A stretch of DNA of 62,380 nt from an uncultured Atopobiaceae bacterium (GCA_947625235.1 CANQNP010000003.1:1-62380), one strand, 5' to 3'; counted from the first letter of the stretch, positions 23,027 to 32,669 are shown. Notes: a model not told the origin generated them from the sequence alone. Numbers and translations: made by a program.

Positions 23027-25474
23027 GTGGGCGTGGCGCTTCACCTCGCATTCGAGGATCGCGGGTTCGGGCGGGCCTATGTGGCCGTCTTCCCCGAGCT
23101 CGCGGAGGGTGCGAGGCTCGAGGCCACGGCCGCGCTCCCGGGAAGCCGGCGCGTGCCGACCTCCCTCGTGCGCGCCCCGAAGGCGGGCGTGTGGGTCCTC
23201 ATCGCGCCACTTCTGAGTGAGAGCTATCCCGTCGAGCTTCGCGTCGTGGACGAGGCGGGGGAGGAGCTCGACCACGCGCGCTACACGGTGGATGCCGGCG
23301 AGCCCGTGCTCGGCCTCCCGCCCTCCCAGCTCCTCGCCACCGGCACGGACGACATTCGCTACCTCGACCTTCGTCCCACGCCCGACGCCACGTGGCTCTC
23401 CGTGGAGCGCCTCATCGACTACGAGGACGGCACGGACGTGGTCCACGCGGACGCGGTGGTGCTCGCGCCCGCGGAGGTGCGCGTCGACATGCCCCGGCTC
23501 GAGGTGCTCGATCAAGCGGGCGAGCGCGTGGACATCGCGAACGCGCTCGAGCTCGATCGCGAGCGCGAGGAGGTGCCGGGGGAGGGCGTCGTCTGGCGCC
23601 TCCACCTCTCTTTGCGCATCCCGCGCGCGCTCGACTACTTCGTCCTCTCCGCCACGTGGGATGACGCGCGCCTCGCGAGCGGGTTTTGCGTGGCGGAGCC
23701 GTGGCTTCTCGAGAAGCTCCGCGGCGAATGGCGCCACATCGCCGAGGACGACAGCAACAAGGGCGACTACCATTCGTGGTTTCTCGAGAACGGCCGCGCG
23801 AGCGATCGCGAGCTCCGCGTGCAGGCGGGCACGCAGCTCGACGGCCCGTCGTTTTCGGTGATCGTGCCCTGCTTCCACACGCCGATCGCCTACCTCAGGG
23901 AGTGCGTGGATTCCGTCGCGCGGCAGACCTACGCGGACTGGGAGCTCGTGCTCGTGAACGCCTCGCCTGAGGACCCCGAGATGAGCGCGGCGCTCCTCGG
24001 TGCCGCGAGCTCCGACCCGAGGATCTCCACCGTCACGCTCCCCACGAACCTCGGCATCGCGCGCAACACCCGCGCCGGCATCGAGGCGGCGACGGGGGAG
24101 TACCTCTGCTTCCTCGACCACGACGATTTCCTCGAGCCGAACGCGCTCTTCGAGTACGCGAGGGCCATCGAGCGCCATCCGGACATCGACCTCCTCTATT
24201 CGGACGAGGACCTCTGGCGAGACGGCCGCTATGCGCAGGGCTACTTCAAGCCGGACTTCAACCTCCGCCTGCTCCTCGCGAGGAACTACATCACGCACTT
24301 CCTCTGCGTGAGCCGCCGCGCCGTCGACGAGCTCGCGCGCGCGGGGCGCCTGCCGGGCAAGGAGCTCGACGGCGCGCAGGACTACGACCTCACGCTCGGG
24401 GTCTCCTCGCTCGGACGGCGCGTGTGGCACGTGCGGAAGTTCCTCTACCACTGGCGCGCCCACGAGGGATCCACCTCGGTGAGCCTCTCGGCGAAGACGT
24501 GGACCGATGACGCCGGGGCCCGCGCAATCGAGCGCTACCTCGCCGATGCGGGCGTGGGCGCGCATGTGGAGCCGGGGATCGAGGCGAACCTCTACGAGGT
24601 GGCCTACGACGCGCCGACGGGCGAGCTCGTCTCGGTGGTCGTGAGTCGCACCTGCGAAGGCGAACGCTGCCTGGACGCCGTGGAGGCGCTGCTCGGCACG
24701 TGCACGTATCCCGAGCTCGAGGTGCTCGTGGTGAACGCGGGCGAGTCGCTCGCGAACGCGCTTCCCGGCGATGCGCGGGTGCGCGAGGTGCGCGCGGACG
24801 CCTCGCTCACCCCCGCGGCGAGGAAGAACCTCGGCGCGCGCGAGGCGAGGGGGCGCTTCCTCCTCTTCCTCGACGACCGCTGCCTCGTGCGGACGTCCGA
24901 CTTCGTGGAGCGCCTCCTCGGGCCCTTCGCGCACGGCGACGTGGGTGCCACGGGCGCCGGCCTCGTCTACGCCGACGGCCTCGTGCGCTCCGTGGGACTC
25001 TGCCTGCCGATGGGCCAGCCGCGCTTCGTGAACCACTTCATCCCCGCGGCCTCCACCGACGCGGACTACTACCGCCGGATGTCGTGGTTCACCCGCGATG
25101 TGACGGCGGTCTCGGGCTCGGCGATGCTCGTCGATGCGCAGGCGTTTTGCGAGCTCGGAGGCTTCGAGGAGGACTATCGCTTCGGCCTCGAGGATGCCGA
25201 TCTCTGCCTTCGCCTTCGCGAGCGGGGGAAGGCGTCGGTCGAGGTGCCCTCGGCACGCGCCATCTACCTCGGCTGGGCGCCGAACGGGCGCGCGCTCCCG
25301 TTTTCCTACCACGGCGAGCCCGCCTCGCCGGATGACCTCGCCACCTGCGAGGACATCGCCTACGACCAGGGGCTCTTCCGCGTGCGTTGGAGCCGCTTTT
25401 GGGGCGAGGGGGATCCGCTCTACAATCCCCAGCTCGCCAAGGAGAAGAGCCACTACCAGCTCACCCGCTGGTAG
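23027..25474 (+). CDS. Large tandem GT2 protein 1 (first domain intact, second degenerate)
   Basis: An 815-residue protein with a beta-rich N-terminal domain (about 1-255) and two GT2 modules. The first starts FSVIVPCFHTPIAYL and has an intact metal motif, CFLDHDDFLEPNALFEYA, plus LLYSDEDLW. The second (about 520-800) keeps the fold and the VTAVSGSAMLV and LGGFEEDYRFGLEDADLCLR regions, but its metal motif reads LFLDDRCLV and its start (LVSVVVSRTCEGERC) is poor. The GTG at 23027 is placed after AAGGGAAGG and lines up with the starts of its two downstream paralogues. It is probably one of the rhamnan-type chain-building enzymes. No membrane segment is evident. Confidence 0.85.
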   Translation: MGVALHLAFEDRGFGRAYVAVFPELAEGARLEATAALPGSRRVPTSLVRAPKAGVWVLIAPLLSESYPVELRVVDEAGEELDHARYTVDAGEPVLGLPPSQLLATGTDDIRYLDLRPTPDATWLSVERLIDYEDGTDVVHADAVVLAPAEVRVDMPRLEVLDQAGERVDIANALELDREREEVPGEGVVWRLHLSLRIPRALDYFVLSATWDDARLASGFCVAEPWLLEKLRGEWRHIAEDDSNKGDYHSWFLENGRASDRELRVQAGTQLDGPSFSVIVPCFHTPIAYLRECVDSVARQTYADWELVLVNASPEDPEMSAALLGAASSDPRISTVTLPTNLGIARNTRAGIEAATGEYLCFLDHDDFLEPNALFEYARAIERHPDIDLLYSDEDLWRDGRYAQGYFKPDFNLRLLLARNYITHFLCVSRRAVDELARAGRLPGKELDGAQDYDLTLGVSSLGRRVWHVRKFLYHWRAHEGSTSVSLSAKTWTDDAGARAIERYLADAGVGAHVEPGIEANLYEVAYDAPTGELVSVVVSRTCEGERCLDAVEALLGTCTYPELEVLVVNAGESLANALPGDARVREVRADASLTPAARKNLGAREARGRFLLFLDDRCLVRTSDFVERLLGPFAHGDVGATGAGLVYADGLVRSVGLCLPMGQPRFVNHFIPAASTDADYYRRMSWFTRDVTAVSGSAMLVDAQAFCELGGFEEDYRFGLEDADLCLRLRERGKASVEVPSARAIYLGWAPNGRALPFSYHGEPASPDDLATCEDIAYDQGLFRVRWSRFWGEGDPLYNPQLAKEKSHYQLTRW

Positions 25475-25501
25475 GGGAGGGGCTTTAAGGGAAGGGGGAT
25501 C

Positions 25502-27976
25502 GTGGACGCGGTGCGCTTCAGCGATCTCTTGAGCCAAGGCGGCAAGACCTACGTGCTCGTGCGCGCGTGGGTGCCCGCGGACGGCTCGATTCGCGTGAGC
25601 GCGCGCACGACGGGCGGCCATCCCGTGCCCGCGAAGATCCTCGCTCCCTGGGGCCACGACGAGCGCGTGCTCGTGGTACCCGCCCTCCTCGCCACCATCC
25701 GCGCGAGCGTGCTCGTGCGCGACGCGGCGGGAGAGGCGGTGGCGCGCGGCGTGACCACGATCCGCCCCTCGCTCGCCTTCCTCTCCTCCGCGCTTCGCGA
25801 GCGCCAGTGCGACGCGCGCACCCTCTGGCACAGGGGGATCGACGACGCGCCGTGCGGCAGGGCGACCTTCGTGGACCTCGAGCGCCTCTACACGGACGGC
25901 AGCGAGGTGGACGTGCTCCACGGCTCGATCGAGTTCACGGGGATCGACCCCGCCATCGTCTCGCGCGGGTTCTCCTCCACGCTGATCGACGCCTACGGGC
26001 GCCCGGTCTCGGCGAAGCCGCTCGTGATATGGCGAGACGAGCTCATCGAGCTCTCGGACGGAAGCGCCCTTCGAAGCATCCGCTATTCGAAGGAGATCCC
26101 CCACGCCCAGCGTTCCTGCACGCTTTGGATCAAGCACGACGACCACCGCGTGCAGGACGGCTTCCTCAGCCTCGACGCGCCGAGCCTCGCGTGGCATCGC
26201 GGGCTCGACCAGGGGAGGTTCTGGTCGCGTCCGGATGGCGACGGCTACCACGACTGGTACGTGCACCACGACCAACCGAGCGCCCTCGACCTCGAGCTCG
26301 CGCGAAGGCGCGCCGGGAAGGACGCTCTGCACGTCTCGCTCCTCGTCGACCTCTCGCGCGCGAGCGTGGCGGGGCTCGAGGAGACGCTGCGCACCCTCGA
26401 GGACCAAGCCCATGGGGCATGGGAGCTTCTCGGCTACGGCGGCCGGGGGGCGAAGGATTGCTGGCGCTGGCGAGGGCCCGCGTGGGGCGATGCGATGGCG
26501 GGAGATGCGGCGGGCGAGGCGGCGGGCGAGGCCATGCCCGCAAGCCCCGCCGAGGCGCTCGAGCGCGCGAAGGGAGAGCTCATCGGCGTGGTGGCCGCGG
26601 GCGACACGCTCGAGCCGACCGTGCTCGGAGAGCTCGCGGAGGCCGCGCTGGCGAAGGACGCCGCGATGGCCTACTGCGATCAAGACCTCCGCGCGAAGGG
26701 CGACGGCGGTCACGCGTACTTCCTCAAGGGAACCCTCAAGACGGACTTCGATCGCGATCTCCTCTACGCCACGGGGGGTACGGGGAGGCTCGCCCTCGTG
26801 CGGCGCGACGCGCTCGGCGACGCGCGCATCGCGGGCATCGCCGCGCGGAACTGCCGCGGCCTCGCCTTCGAGCTCGAGCTCGCCCTCGCCGCCATGGAGG
26901 ACGGCCGAGGCGTCGCGCACGTGGCGAAGGTGCTCTACCACCGCGCCTGGGAGGGCGGCGAGATCCCCGCGAGCCAGACGGCGCCCGAGGTGCGCGGCGC
27001 CGAGGAGCGGGATGCGGAGGCGGCGCTCGCGGCGCATCTCACGAGGGTCGGCGTCGAGGCGAGGATCGCGCCCGACGTGGAGGCGGGAGGCGGGCGCACC
27101 GTGCGCTACGCGCTCGCGGGAAATCCCCTCATCTCGATCGTCATCCCGAACAAAGATTGCGTGCCCTTCCTCGTGCGATGCCTCACCTCCATCGCCGAGC
27201 TCAGCACCTATCGAAACTTCGAGATCGTGATCGTGGAGAACAACTCGGAAGATCCGCTCACCTTCGAGCTCTACGATGCCATCGGCGGTCCGCGCGTGCG
27301 CATCGCGCGCTACGAGGGGCCGTTCAACTTCTCCGCCATCGCGAACCTCGGCGCGCGCGAGGCAAAGGGCGACATCCTCCTCTTCCTGAACAACGACACC
27401 GAGGTGCTCGAGCCGCGCTGGCTTGAGCTCCTCGCGGGCCCGCTCCAGAGGCCCGACGTGGGCGCGGTGGGCGCGCGCCTGCTCTATCCCGATTCGCTCC
27501 TTCAGCACGGCGGCGCCATCGTGCAGGCCGAGGGACCGCTCCACATCGAGCTCTTCACCCCCACGACCTACCCCGCCTACCTCGCCCTTTCCCGCTACCA
27601 CACGCACCAGCTCACCGCCGTCACCGGCGCCTGCCTCGCCACGCCGAGGCGCATCTTCGAGGCGCTCGGCGGCTTCGACGAGCGCATGCCCGTGACCGCG
27701 AACGACGTGCAGTACTGCGTGAGCGTGCGCGAGGCCGGCCTCGGCGTGGTGATGGAGCCGCGCGCCGTGCTCAGGCACTTCGAATCGCTCAGCCGCGGAC
27801 TCGACTTCAGCGACCGCGCGCGCGAGATCCGCCTCGTCGCCGAGATCGGCGAGACGATGCGCCGCTGGCCCACGCTCTACGCCAAGGGCGACCCCTACTA
27901 CGACCACCGCTACGCCTACCACAACAACTTCTACACGCTGGGCTGGAGCCCCTCGCTCGGCGCCGTGGAAGACTGA
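25502..27976 (+). CDS. Large tandem GT2 protein 2 (first domain degenerate, second intact)
   Basis: An 824-residue paralogue of the upstream gene with the same layout. The N-terminal beta-rich domain begins VRFSDLLSQGGKTYVLV. The first GT2 module (about 275-500) has lost its metal motif (VVAAGDTLEPTVL where LDHDD is expected), although AYCDQDLRA remains. The second module starts ISIVIPNKDCVPFLVRCL and has an intact LLFLNNDTEVLEPRWLELL motif, VTGACLATPRRIFEALGGFDE and a late His-rich tail. GTG start after GGAAGGGGGATC. The AGDAAGEAAGEAM stretch is a local Ala/Gly expansion. The intact domain resembles rhamnosyltransferases with LNNDT motifs. Confidence 0.85.
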   Translation: MDAVRFSDLLSQGGKTYVLVRAWVPADGSIRVSARTTGGHPVPAKILAPWGHDERVLVVPALLATIRASVLVRDAAGEAVARGVTTIRPSLAFLSSALRERQCDARTLWHRGIDDAPCGRATFVDLERLYTDGSEVDVLHGSIEFTGIDPAIVSRGFSSTLIDAYGRPVSAKPLVIWRDELIELSDGSALRSIRYSKEIPHAQRSCTLWIKHDDHRVQDGFLSLDAPSLAWHRGLDQGRFWSRPDGDGYHDWYVHHDQPSALDLELARRRAGKDALHVSLLVDLSRASVAGLEETLRTLEDQAHGAWELLGYGGRGAKDCWRWRGPAWGDAMAGDAAGEAAGEAMPASPAEALERAKGELIGVVAAGDTLEPTVLGELAEAALAKDAAMAYCDQDLRAKGDGGHAYFLKGTLKTDFDRDLLYATGGTGRLALVRRDALGDARIAGIAARNCRGLAFELELALAAMEDGRGVAHVAKVLYHRAWEGGEIPASQTAPEVRGAEERDAEAALAAHLTRVGVEARIAPDVEAGGGRTVRYALAGNPLISIVIPNKDCVPFLVRCLTSIAELSTYRNFEIVIVENNSEDPLTFELYDAIGGPRVRIARYEGPFNFSAIANLGAREAKGDILLFLNNDTEVLEPRWLELLAGPLQRPDVGAVGARLLYPDSLLQHGGAIVQAEGPLHIELFTPTTYPAYLALSRYHTHQLTAVTGACLATPRRIFEALGGFDERMPVTANDVQYCVSVREAGLGVVMEPRAVLRHFESLSRGLDFSDRAREIRLVAEIGETMRRWPTLYAKGDPYYDHRYAYHNNFYTLGWSPSLGAVED

Positions 27977-27995
27977 GCGCGAAGGAGGAAGCGCC

Positions 27996-30359
27996 ATGGC
28001 CATTCGCTTCGGACAATCCCAGCGAGGCGGCGGCAAGATCTACGTCTCGCTCACCTGCGAGGTGCCGGCAGGCGGCTCCCTGCACGCGCGCTCCACCGCG
28101 GGAAACGGCCAGGAGCTGCCCGCGCAGGTGGTGTCCACGCCGAAGAGGGGCGCCTACGTGCTCGTGGTGCCGCAGCTTCGCCTCGAGCAGGTGGTGAGCG
28201 TCTTTGCCGAGGACGCCTTCGGGCAGGTGGTGGCCGCGGAGACCTATCGCGTGGACGCGCGCGTGAGCTCGCTCTCCACGTGGCAGGGCGCGAGGCGGCA
28301 GATCGGCCTCGAGGACGCGCGCAACTGCGACCGCATTCCCTGCGTGGACACCGCGTGGGTGAGCGTCGAGCGCCTCTTCGGCACGGCGGGCGGCATCGAC
28401 GTCATCCACGGCGTCGTGGAGGCCTACGTGCCGAAGGGCATCCCCGAGGGCACCGTGGACATCACCGTCCTCGACGGCATGGGCCAGCCGGCGCTCCAGG
28501 AGCCCTTCATCCTCCTCGACACCGAGCGCGAGCCGCTCTCGAACGGCGCCACCATCTGGCGCATCCAATACTCCGCGAAGGTGCCGCGCGCCCTCGGGCA
28601 CTTCATCGTGTGGGCGCAGTTCTCCGAGCGCTTCGTGCGCGACGGCTTCTGCTGCGTGGAGCCGGGCCGGGCGCTCGCGCTTCGCGACGAGTGGTCGCGC
28701 ACCGTCTATTCCTCCGGCACGAGCCCGGCCTACCACGAGTGGTTCCTCGAGCGCGGCCGGGCGAGCGATCGCACGCTCGCCATCCAGCGCGGCACCGAGC
28801 TCGCCGTGCAGCCCACCTTCTCCATCGTCGTGCCGCTCTTCCACACGAAGGCCGACGTCTTCGACGAGATGGCCGATTCGGTCTTCTCGCAGACGTACCC
28901 TCACTGGGAGCTCATCTTCGTGAACGCGACGCCCGAGGAGGAGCGCCTCGCGAGGCAGGTGGCCGAGCGCGCCGCCGACCGTCGTGTGAAGGTGATCGAC
29001 CTCGAGGAGAACGGGGGCATCGCCGAGAACACGAACACGGGCATCCGCGCCGCGACGGGCGACTTCGTGGGGCTCCTCGACCACGACGACCTGCTCACCC
29101 CGGACTGCCTCTACCGCTACGCGCAGGGCCTCGCGCAGCGTCCCGAGACCGACCTCTTCTACTGCGACGAGGACATGTTCCTCCACGGGCGCTACTCGCA
29201 GGGCTTCCTCAAGCCCGACTACGACCACGAGTACCTCATGGCGAGGGACTACATCCGCCACTTCCTCTGCGTGAGGCGCGACCTCCTCGCCGAGATGGAC
29301 GCCGAGGGCGAGCTTCCCGGCGCGTCGATGGACGCGGCCTATGGCCACGCGCTCTGCCTGAAGGTGACGGAGCGCGCGAGGAACGTCTTCCACGTGCGCT
29401 CGATCCTCTACCACACGCGCCTCCACGAGAGGGACGAGGTGTCCACGCGCCCGCCGCGCGCGGAATGGGAGATCGCCGAGCTCGCGTGCGTGCGGGAGCA
29501 CGTGGAGCGCGTGGGCCTGCCGGTGACGGTGGAGCGCATGGGAGAGGTGGGCGCGAACCTCGCGCACTACCACGCCGATCCCGAGCGCACCGTCTCCCTC
29601 ATCGTGGCCCACGAGGGAAACCCCGAGCGGCTCTCCGCCTGCCTCGAGGCGCTCGAGCCCACGCTCGGGCCGAACGTGGCGCTCTCGGTGGTGGACACGA
29701 AGGGCCAGGGCTGGGGCGCCGCGCGCAATTCCGCCGCGCGCGAGACCTCGGGCGAGATCCTCGTCTTCTTCGACGCCACGTGCACCCCGCTCGTGGAGGA
29801 CTGGCTCGCCAACCTCACGGGTCCGCTCGAGCGGCGCGACGTGGCCGTGACGGGCGCGAAGATCCTCTACGCGGACGGCCTCATCCACCACTCCGGCATC
29901 TGCATCCCGAAGAGCGCGCCGCGCTACACGAGCCACCTCTTCCCGAACACGCTCCCCGGCGTCTACGGCCTCATCCACCTTCCGCACGGCGTGAGTGCCG
30001 TCACGGGCGCGTGCCTCGCGGTGAAGCGCGAGGACTTCGAGCGCGTGGGCGGCTTCGACGAGGACTTCACGCTCGGCCTCGGCGACGTGGACTTCTGCCT
30101 GCGCCTTCGCGAGGAGAAACGCGACATCGTGATGTCGCCCGAGGCCGTGCTCGAGATCGAGATGGCGGCGCGCCACGGTCGCGTGATGCCGCACGCGCGC
30201 TATGGCCGCCCCGACGCGCCGGAGGATCCGAAGGTGTGCGAGCGCCTCCGCCTCGAGGAGGGCATCTTCATGGGGCGCTGGACGGACTACCTCTCCAAGG
30301 GAGACCGCTTCTACAACCCGAACTTCCTGCCCGCCCACTGCCACTACCAAATCGTCTAG
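27996..30359 (+). CDS. Large tandem GT2 protein 3 (first domain intact, second degenerate)
   Basis: A 787-residue paralogue. The first GT2 module is complete: FSIVVPLFHTKADVF, then GLLDHDDLLTPDCLYRYA, then LFYCDEDMFLHGRYSQGFLK. The second module starts VSLIVAHEGNPERLSACLEA and retains VTGACLAVKREDFERVGGFD, but its metal motif is LVFFDATCTPL, lacking a DxD pair. So it follows the pattern of protein 1. The ATG has GAAGGAGGAAG just upstream, 19 bases after the previous stop. The C-terminus (NPNFLPAHCHYQ) matches the end of protein 1 (NPQLAKEKSHYQ), which supports recent common ancestry. It should act on the same glycan. Confidence 0.85.
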   Translation: MAIRFGQSQRGGGKIYVSLTCEVPAGGSLHARSTAGNGQELPAQVVSTPKRGAYVLVVPQLRLEQVVSVFAEDAFGQVVAAETYRVDARVSSLSTWQGARRQIGLEDARNCDRIPCVDTAWVSVERLFGTAGGIDVIHGVVEAYVPKGIPEGTVDITVLDGMGQPALQEPFILLDTEREPLSNGATIWRIQYSAKVPRALGHFIVWAQFSERFVRDGFCCVEPGRALALRDEWSRTVYSSGTSPAYHEWFLERGRASDRTLAIQRGTELAVQPTFSIVVPLFHTKADVFDEMADSVFSQTYPHWELIFVNATPEEERLARQVAERAADRRVKVIDLEENGGIAENTNTGIRAATGDFVGLLDHDDLLTPDCLYRYAQGLAQRPETDLFYCDEDMFLHGRYSQGFLKPDYDHEYLMARDYIRHFLCVRRDLLAEMDAEGELPGASMDAAYGHALCLKVTERARNVFHVRSILYHTRLHERDEVSTRPPRAEWEIAELACVREHVERVGLPVTVERMGEVGANLAHYHADPERTVSLIVAHEGNPERLSACLEALEPTLGPNVALSVVDTKGQGWGAARNSAARETSGEILVFFDATCTPLVEDWLANLTGPLERRDVAVTGAKILYADGLIHHSGICIPKSAPRYTSHLFPNTLPGVYGLIHLPHGVSAVTGACLAVKREDFERVGGFDEDFTLGLGDVDFCLRLREEKRDIVMSPEAVLEIEMAARHGRVMPHARYGRPDAPEDPKVCERLRLEEGIFMGRWTDYLSKGDRFYNPNFLPAHCHYQIV

Positions 30360-30367
30360 GAGGTCCC

Positions 30368-30826
30368 ATGTACGGGCTCATCGTCGAGGGGCACTTCGAT
30401 TCGTCGCACTTCTTGGCCGACTACCAGGGCAAATGCGAGAACCTCCACGGGCATCGCTGGCACGTGGTGGCCACGCTCACCTCCATGGCGCTCAAGGCCG
30501 AAGGCGACGAGCGCGACATGGTGATGGACTTCTCCGCCGCGAAGGCCGCGGTGGCGAAGGCGTGTGCTGCGCTCGACCATCGCCTCCTCGTGGAGGAGGG
30601 CACGCTCGCCGAGGAAACGCTCGCGGCGCTTGCGCGCGAGGGCTTCAGCGTGCTCGCGCTGCCCTTCCGCACGACCGCGGAGAACCTCGCGCACCACCTC
30701 TTCTACGAGCTCAAGCGCGCCGGCCTCCCCGTCGCCTGCGTCGAGGTCGACGAAACCCCGAACAATCGCGCTTTTTATCAAGAGACTCCGCACTCAACGA
30801 GGACGCTCTACTCTCGCTATTCGTGA
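30368..30826 (+). CDS. queD: 6-carboxytetrahydropterin synthase / PTPS family protein
   Basis: A 152-residue member of the 6-pyruvoyl-tetrahydropterin synthase family. Zinc ligands are His14 (FDSSHFL), His27 and His29, and Cys23 in CENLHGH is the catalytic Cys. VMDFSAAK, ALDHRLL, TTAENLAHHLFYEL and VEVDETPNN complete the family pattern. AGGAGG precedes the ATG by six bases. In bacteria the enzyme normally feeds queuosine synthesis from dihydroneopterin triphosphate. Here it is the last plus-strand gene of a glycosyltransferase run, with no queC or queE nearby, and its 3' end overlaps the convergent DUF2304 gene by 10 bases. The family is firm; QueD activity is likely, not proven. Confidence 0.85.
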   Translation: MYGLIVEGHFDSSHFLADYQGKCENLHGHRWHVVATLTSMALKAEGDERDMVMDFSAAKAAVAKACAALDHRLLVEEGTLAEETLAALAREGFSVLALPFRTTAENLAHHLFYELKRAGLPVACVEVDETPNNRAFYQETPHSTRTLYSRYS

Positions 30827-31158
30827 TCCTCCTCGTCTTCGTCGAGGGCGAGGTGGCTTGAGAGTTCCTCGACCTTGGCGCAGAGGCGCGAGATCTTCGC
30901 GCTCGAGGCCATGTCGATGAGGATGAGGATCGCGATGATCACCGCGAAGACGAGGTTCGAGGGCGACTGCACGCCCACGAGGCCGGAGAGCCAGTAGGCC
31001 ACCTGCGGGAAGAGCGCGAAGAAGATGATGACGAGCGAGAACACGACCCAGAAGGCCGAATCCGCCACGCGGATGCGCTCGCGCCGCACCGCCGCGCAGA
31101 CGATGGCGAAGAGCACGACCGCGCCGATGATGAGCCAGATGCGCAAGGTGCCGGACAT
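30817..31158 (-). CDS. DUF2304 family small membrane protein
   Basis: A 113-residue protein with three hydrophobic helices (LRIWLIIGAVVLFAIVCAAV, FWVVFSLVIIFFALFPQVAYW, LVFAVIIAILILIDM) and a short acidic cytoplasmic tail predicted to be helical. DUF2304 proteins typically lie next to DPM-like family 2 glycosyltransferases, as here, where the GT2 gene ends 39 bases upstream. It may anchor or assist that enzyme at the membrane. It overlaps the end of the queD gene on the opposite strand. Confidence 0.82.
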   Translation of the reverse strand: MSGTLRIWLIIGAVVLFAIVCAAVRRERIRVADSAFWVVFSLVIIFFALFPQVAYWLSGLVGVQSPSNLVFAVIIAILILIDMASSAKISRLCAKVEELSSHLALDEDEEDHE

Positions 31159-31197
31159 GGTCCACCCGATCCTCTCAGCGCCGCCTGCCGTGCGCCC

Positions 31198-31887
31198 TCA
31201 GCGGCGAATCCACTGGAACACGAGGATATTCAAACACGTCCGCACCATGTAGGCCACGGACGAGAACCCATTGAGATACGAGCGTCCGCCCTGGCGCTCG
31301 GCCATCTCGCAGGGGATTTCGGCCACCTTCGCGCCTTGGCGAATGAGCCAGGCGAGGGAGTCTGGCTCGGGTCCGATGTCGAAGCCGTCCGCGAACGCGT
31401 CGAAGAGCGCAGAGCCGAAGAGCCGGTAGCCGCTCGTGGGATCGGCGATGCGCACGCCGGTGGTGAGGCGGATGAGCGAGGAGATGAGCGAGGACCCGAG
31501 GCCGCGCGCGCCGTGCACGCCCTGCGCGTCCTCGCCGAGCTTGCGGCTCGCGATCACCACGTCGGCGTCGCCCTCCTCCATGGCGCAGACCATCGTCGGC
31601 AGGTAGCGAGCCTCGTGCTGGCCGTCGGCGTCGAACTGGCACACCGCGTCGAAGCCCCGCTCGCGGGCATAGCGCACGCCGGTGGCGAAGGCGCAGGCGA
31701 GCCCGCAGTTCACGGGGAGGCTCACGCAGTGGTAGCCGGCGTCTGCCACGAGCGCGGCGGTGGCGTCGGCCGAGCCGTCGTTCACCACGAGGATCTCGAC
31801 GTCGGGGCAGGTGGCGGCGAGCTCCGCGAGCGTCGTGAGGATCACGTCCTCCTCGTTGAAGGCGGGCACCACGGCAAGCACCCTCAC
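31198..31887 (-). CDS. DPM-like family 2 glycosyltransferase
   Basis: A 229-residue compact GT2 enzyme of the dolichyl-phosphate mannosyltransferase type. VLAVVPAFNEEDVILTTL, ILVVNDGSADATAAL, NCGLACAFATGVRYA and CQFDADGQHEARYL (DAD metal motif) are all present. IADPTSGYRLFG and AERQGGRSYLNG are typical of enzymes that load a sugar onto polyprenyl phosphate. The GTG start at 31887 is preceded by a plausible GGGCGG site. With the DUF2304 gene it forms a minus-strand pair embedded between plus-strand glycan genes. It probably makes a lipid-linked monosaccharide for the locus; which sugar is unknown. Confidence 0.9.
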   Translation of the reverse strand: MRVLAVVPAFNEEDVILTTLAELAATCPDVEILVVNDGSADATAALVADAGYHCVSLPVNCGLACAFATGVRYARERGFDAVCQFDADGQHEARYLPTMVCAMEEGDADVVIASRKLGEDAQGVHGARGLGSSLISSLIRLTTGVRIADPTSGYRLFGSALFDAFADGFDIGPEPDSLAWLIRQGAKVAEIPCEMAERQGGRSYLNGFSSVAYMVRTCLNILVFQWIRR

Positions 31888-32018
31888 CGCGCATCACCGC
31901 CCTTCGCCAAGGAGCCGTCGAGCCGAAGACGATTGTGCCACGGAGGGAGGCATCCCTCGCCCCGCGAGCGTGCTCGGCTACCATGGAAACGACGGCCCAT
32001 CTCGAGGGAGGAGCCCGC

Positions 32019-32669
32019 ATGGCGAAGCTGGACCCCGCGCTCCAGACCGCGCTCGACGGCAAGGCGCCTCAGCAGGTGCAGAGGGCGCTCACCTCGGGGA
32101 ACTTCACCTTCGTGGAGACGTCGATCCCCGGGCTCACGATCATCGACGCGAAGGTGTTCGCAGACGAGCGCGGGAGCTTTCGCGAGACGTACAAGCGCCC
32201 GGACTTCGCGCGCGCGGGCATCGACTGCGAGTTCGTGCAGCTGAACCAGTCGAGCTCCGTGCGCGGCGTGCTCCGCGGCCTCCACTTCCAGATCGACCAT
32301 CCGCAGGCGAAGCTCGTGCGCGTGGTGGCGGGCGAGGTCTTCGACGTGGCGGTGGACCTGCGCCTTGGCAGCCCGACTTTCGGCAGGTGGGAGGGCGTGG
32401 TGCTCTCCGAGGAGAACGGCCGACAGCTCTTCGTGCCGCGCGGCTTCGCCCATGGCTTCCTCACGCTCTCCGATGAGGCCACCTTCGTCTACCAGTGCGA
32501 TGACGTCTACCACCCCGGCGACGAGGGCGGCATCGCCTGGGACGACCCGGACCTCGCCATCGCGTGGCCGAGCGTGCGCGCGCTCGGGCTCGAGGAGCCG
32601 ATCCTCTCCGAGAAGGATCGCCACCACCTGAGCTTCGCCGCGTGGAAGTCCGCGCGCGGCCTTGGCTGA
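32019..32669 (+). CDS. rmlC: dTDP-4-dehydrorhamnose 3,5-epimerase
   Basis: A 216-residue cupin enzyme that epimerises dTDP-4-keto-6-deoxyglucose before RmlD reduces it. FADERGSFRETYKRPDF, QLNQSSSVRGVLRGLHFQ (catalytic His), VRVVAGEVFDVAVDLRLGSP, FVPRGFAHGFLTL and YQCDDVYHPGDEGGIAWDDP are all diagnostic. About 30 residues precede the canonical start. GAGGGAGGAG lies before the ATG at 32019. It is separated from rmlD and rmlB by 11 kb of glycosyltransferase genes and is followed closely by a fourth large GT2 gene. Confidence 0.96.
   Translation: MAKLDPALQTALDGKAPQQVQRALTSGNFTFVETSIPGLTIIDAKVFADERGSFRETYKRPDFARAGIDCEFVQLNQSSSVRGVLRGLHFQIDHPQAKLVRVVAGEVFDVAVDLRLGSPTFGRWEGVVLSEENGRQLFVPRGFAHGFLTLSDEATFVYQCDDVYHPGDEGGIAWDDPDLAIAWPSVRALGLEEPILSEKDRHHLSFAAWKSARGLG

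Noticed and set aside
22463-28036. A minus-strand open frame of about 1850 codons antisense to the large GT2 genes
   Set aside because: Its composition is Arg/Ala/His/Glu-rich with no domain, and it mirrors the high third-position GC of the real plus-strand genes. The same applies to long antisense frames at 9958-14217, 439-3024 and 3026-6325.
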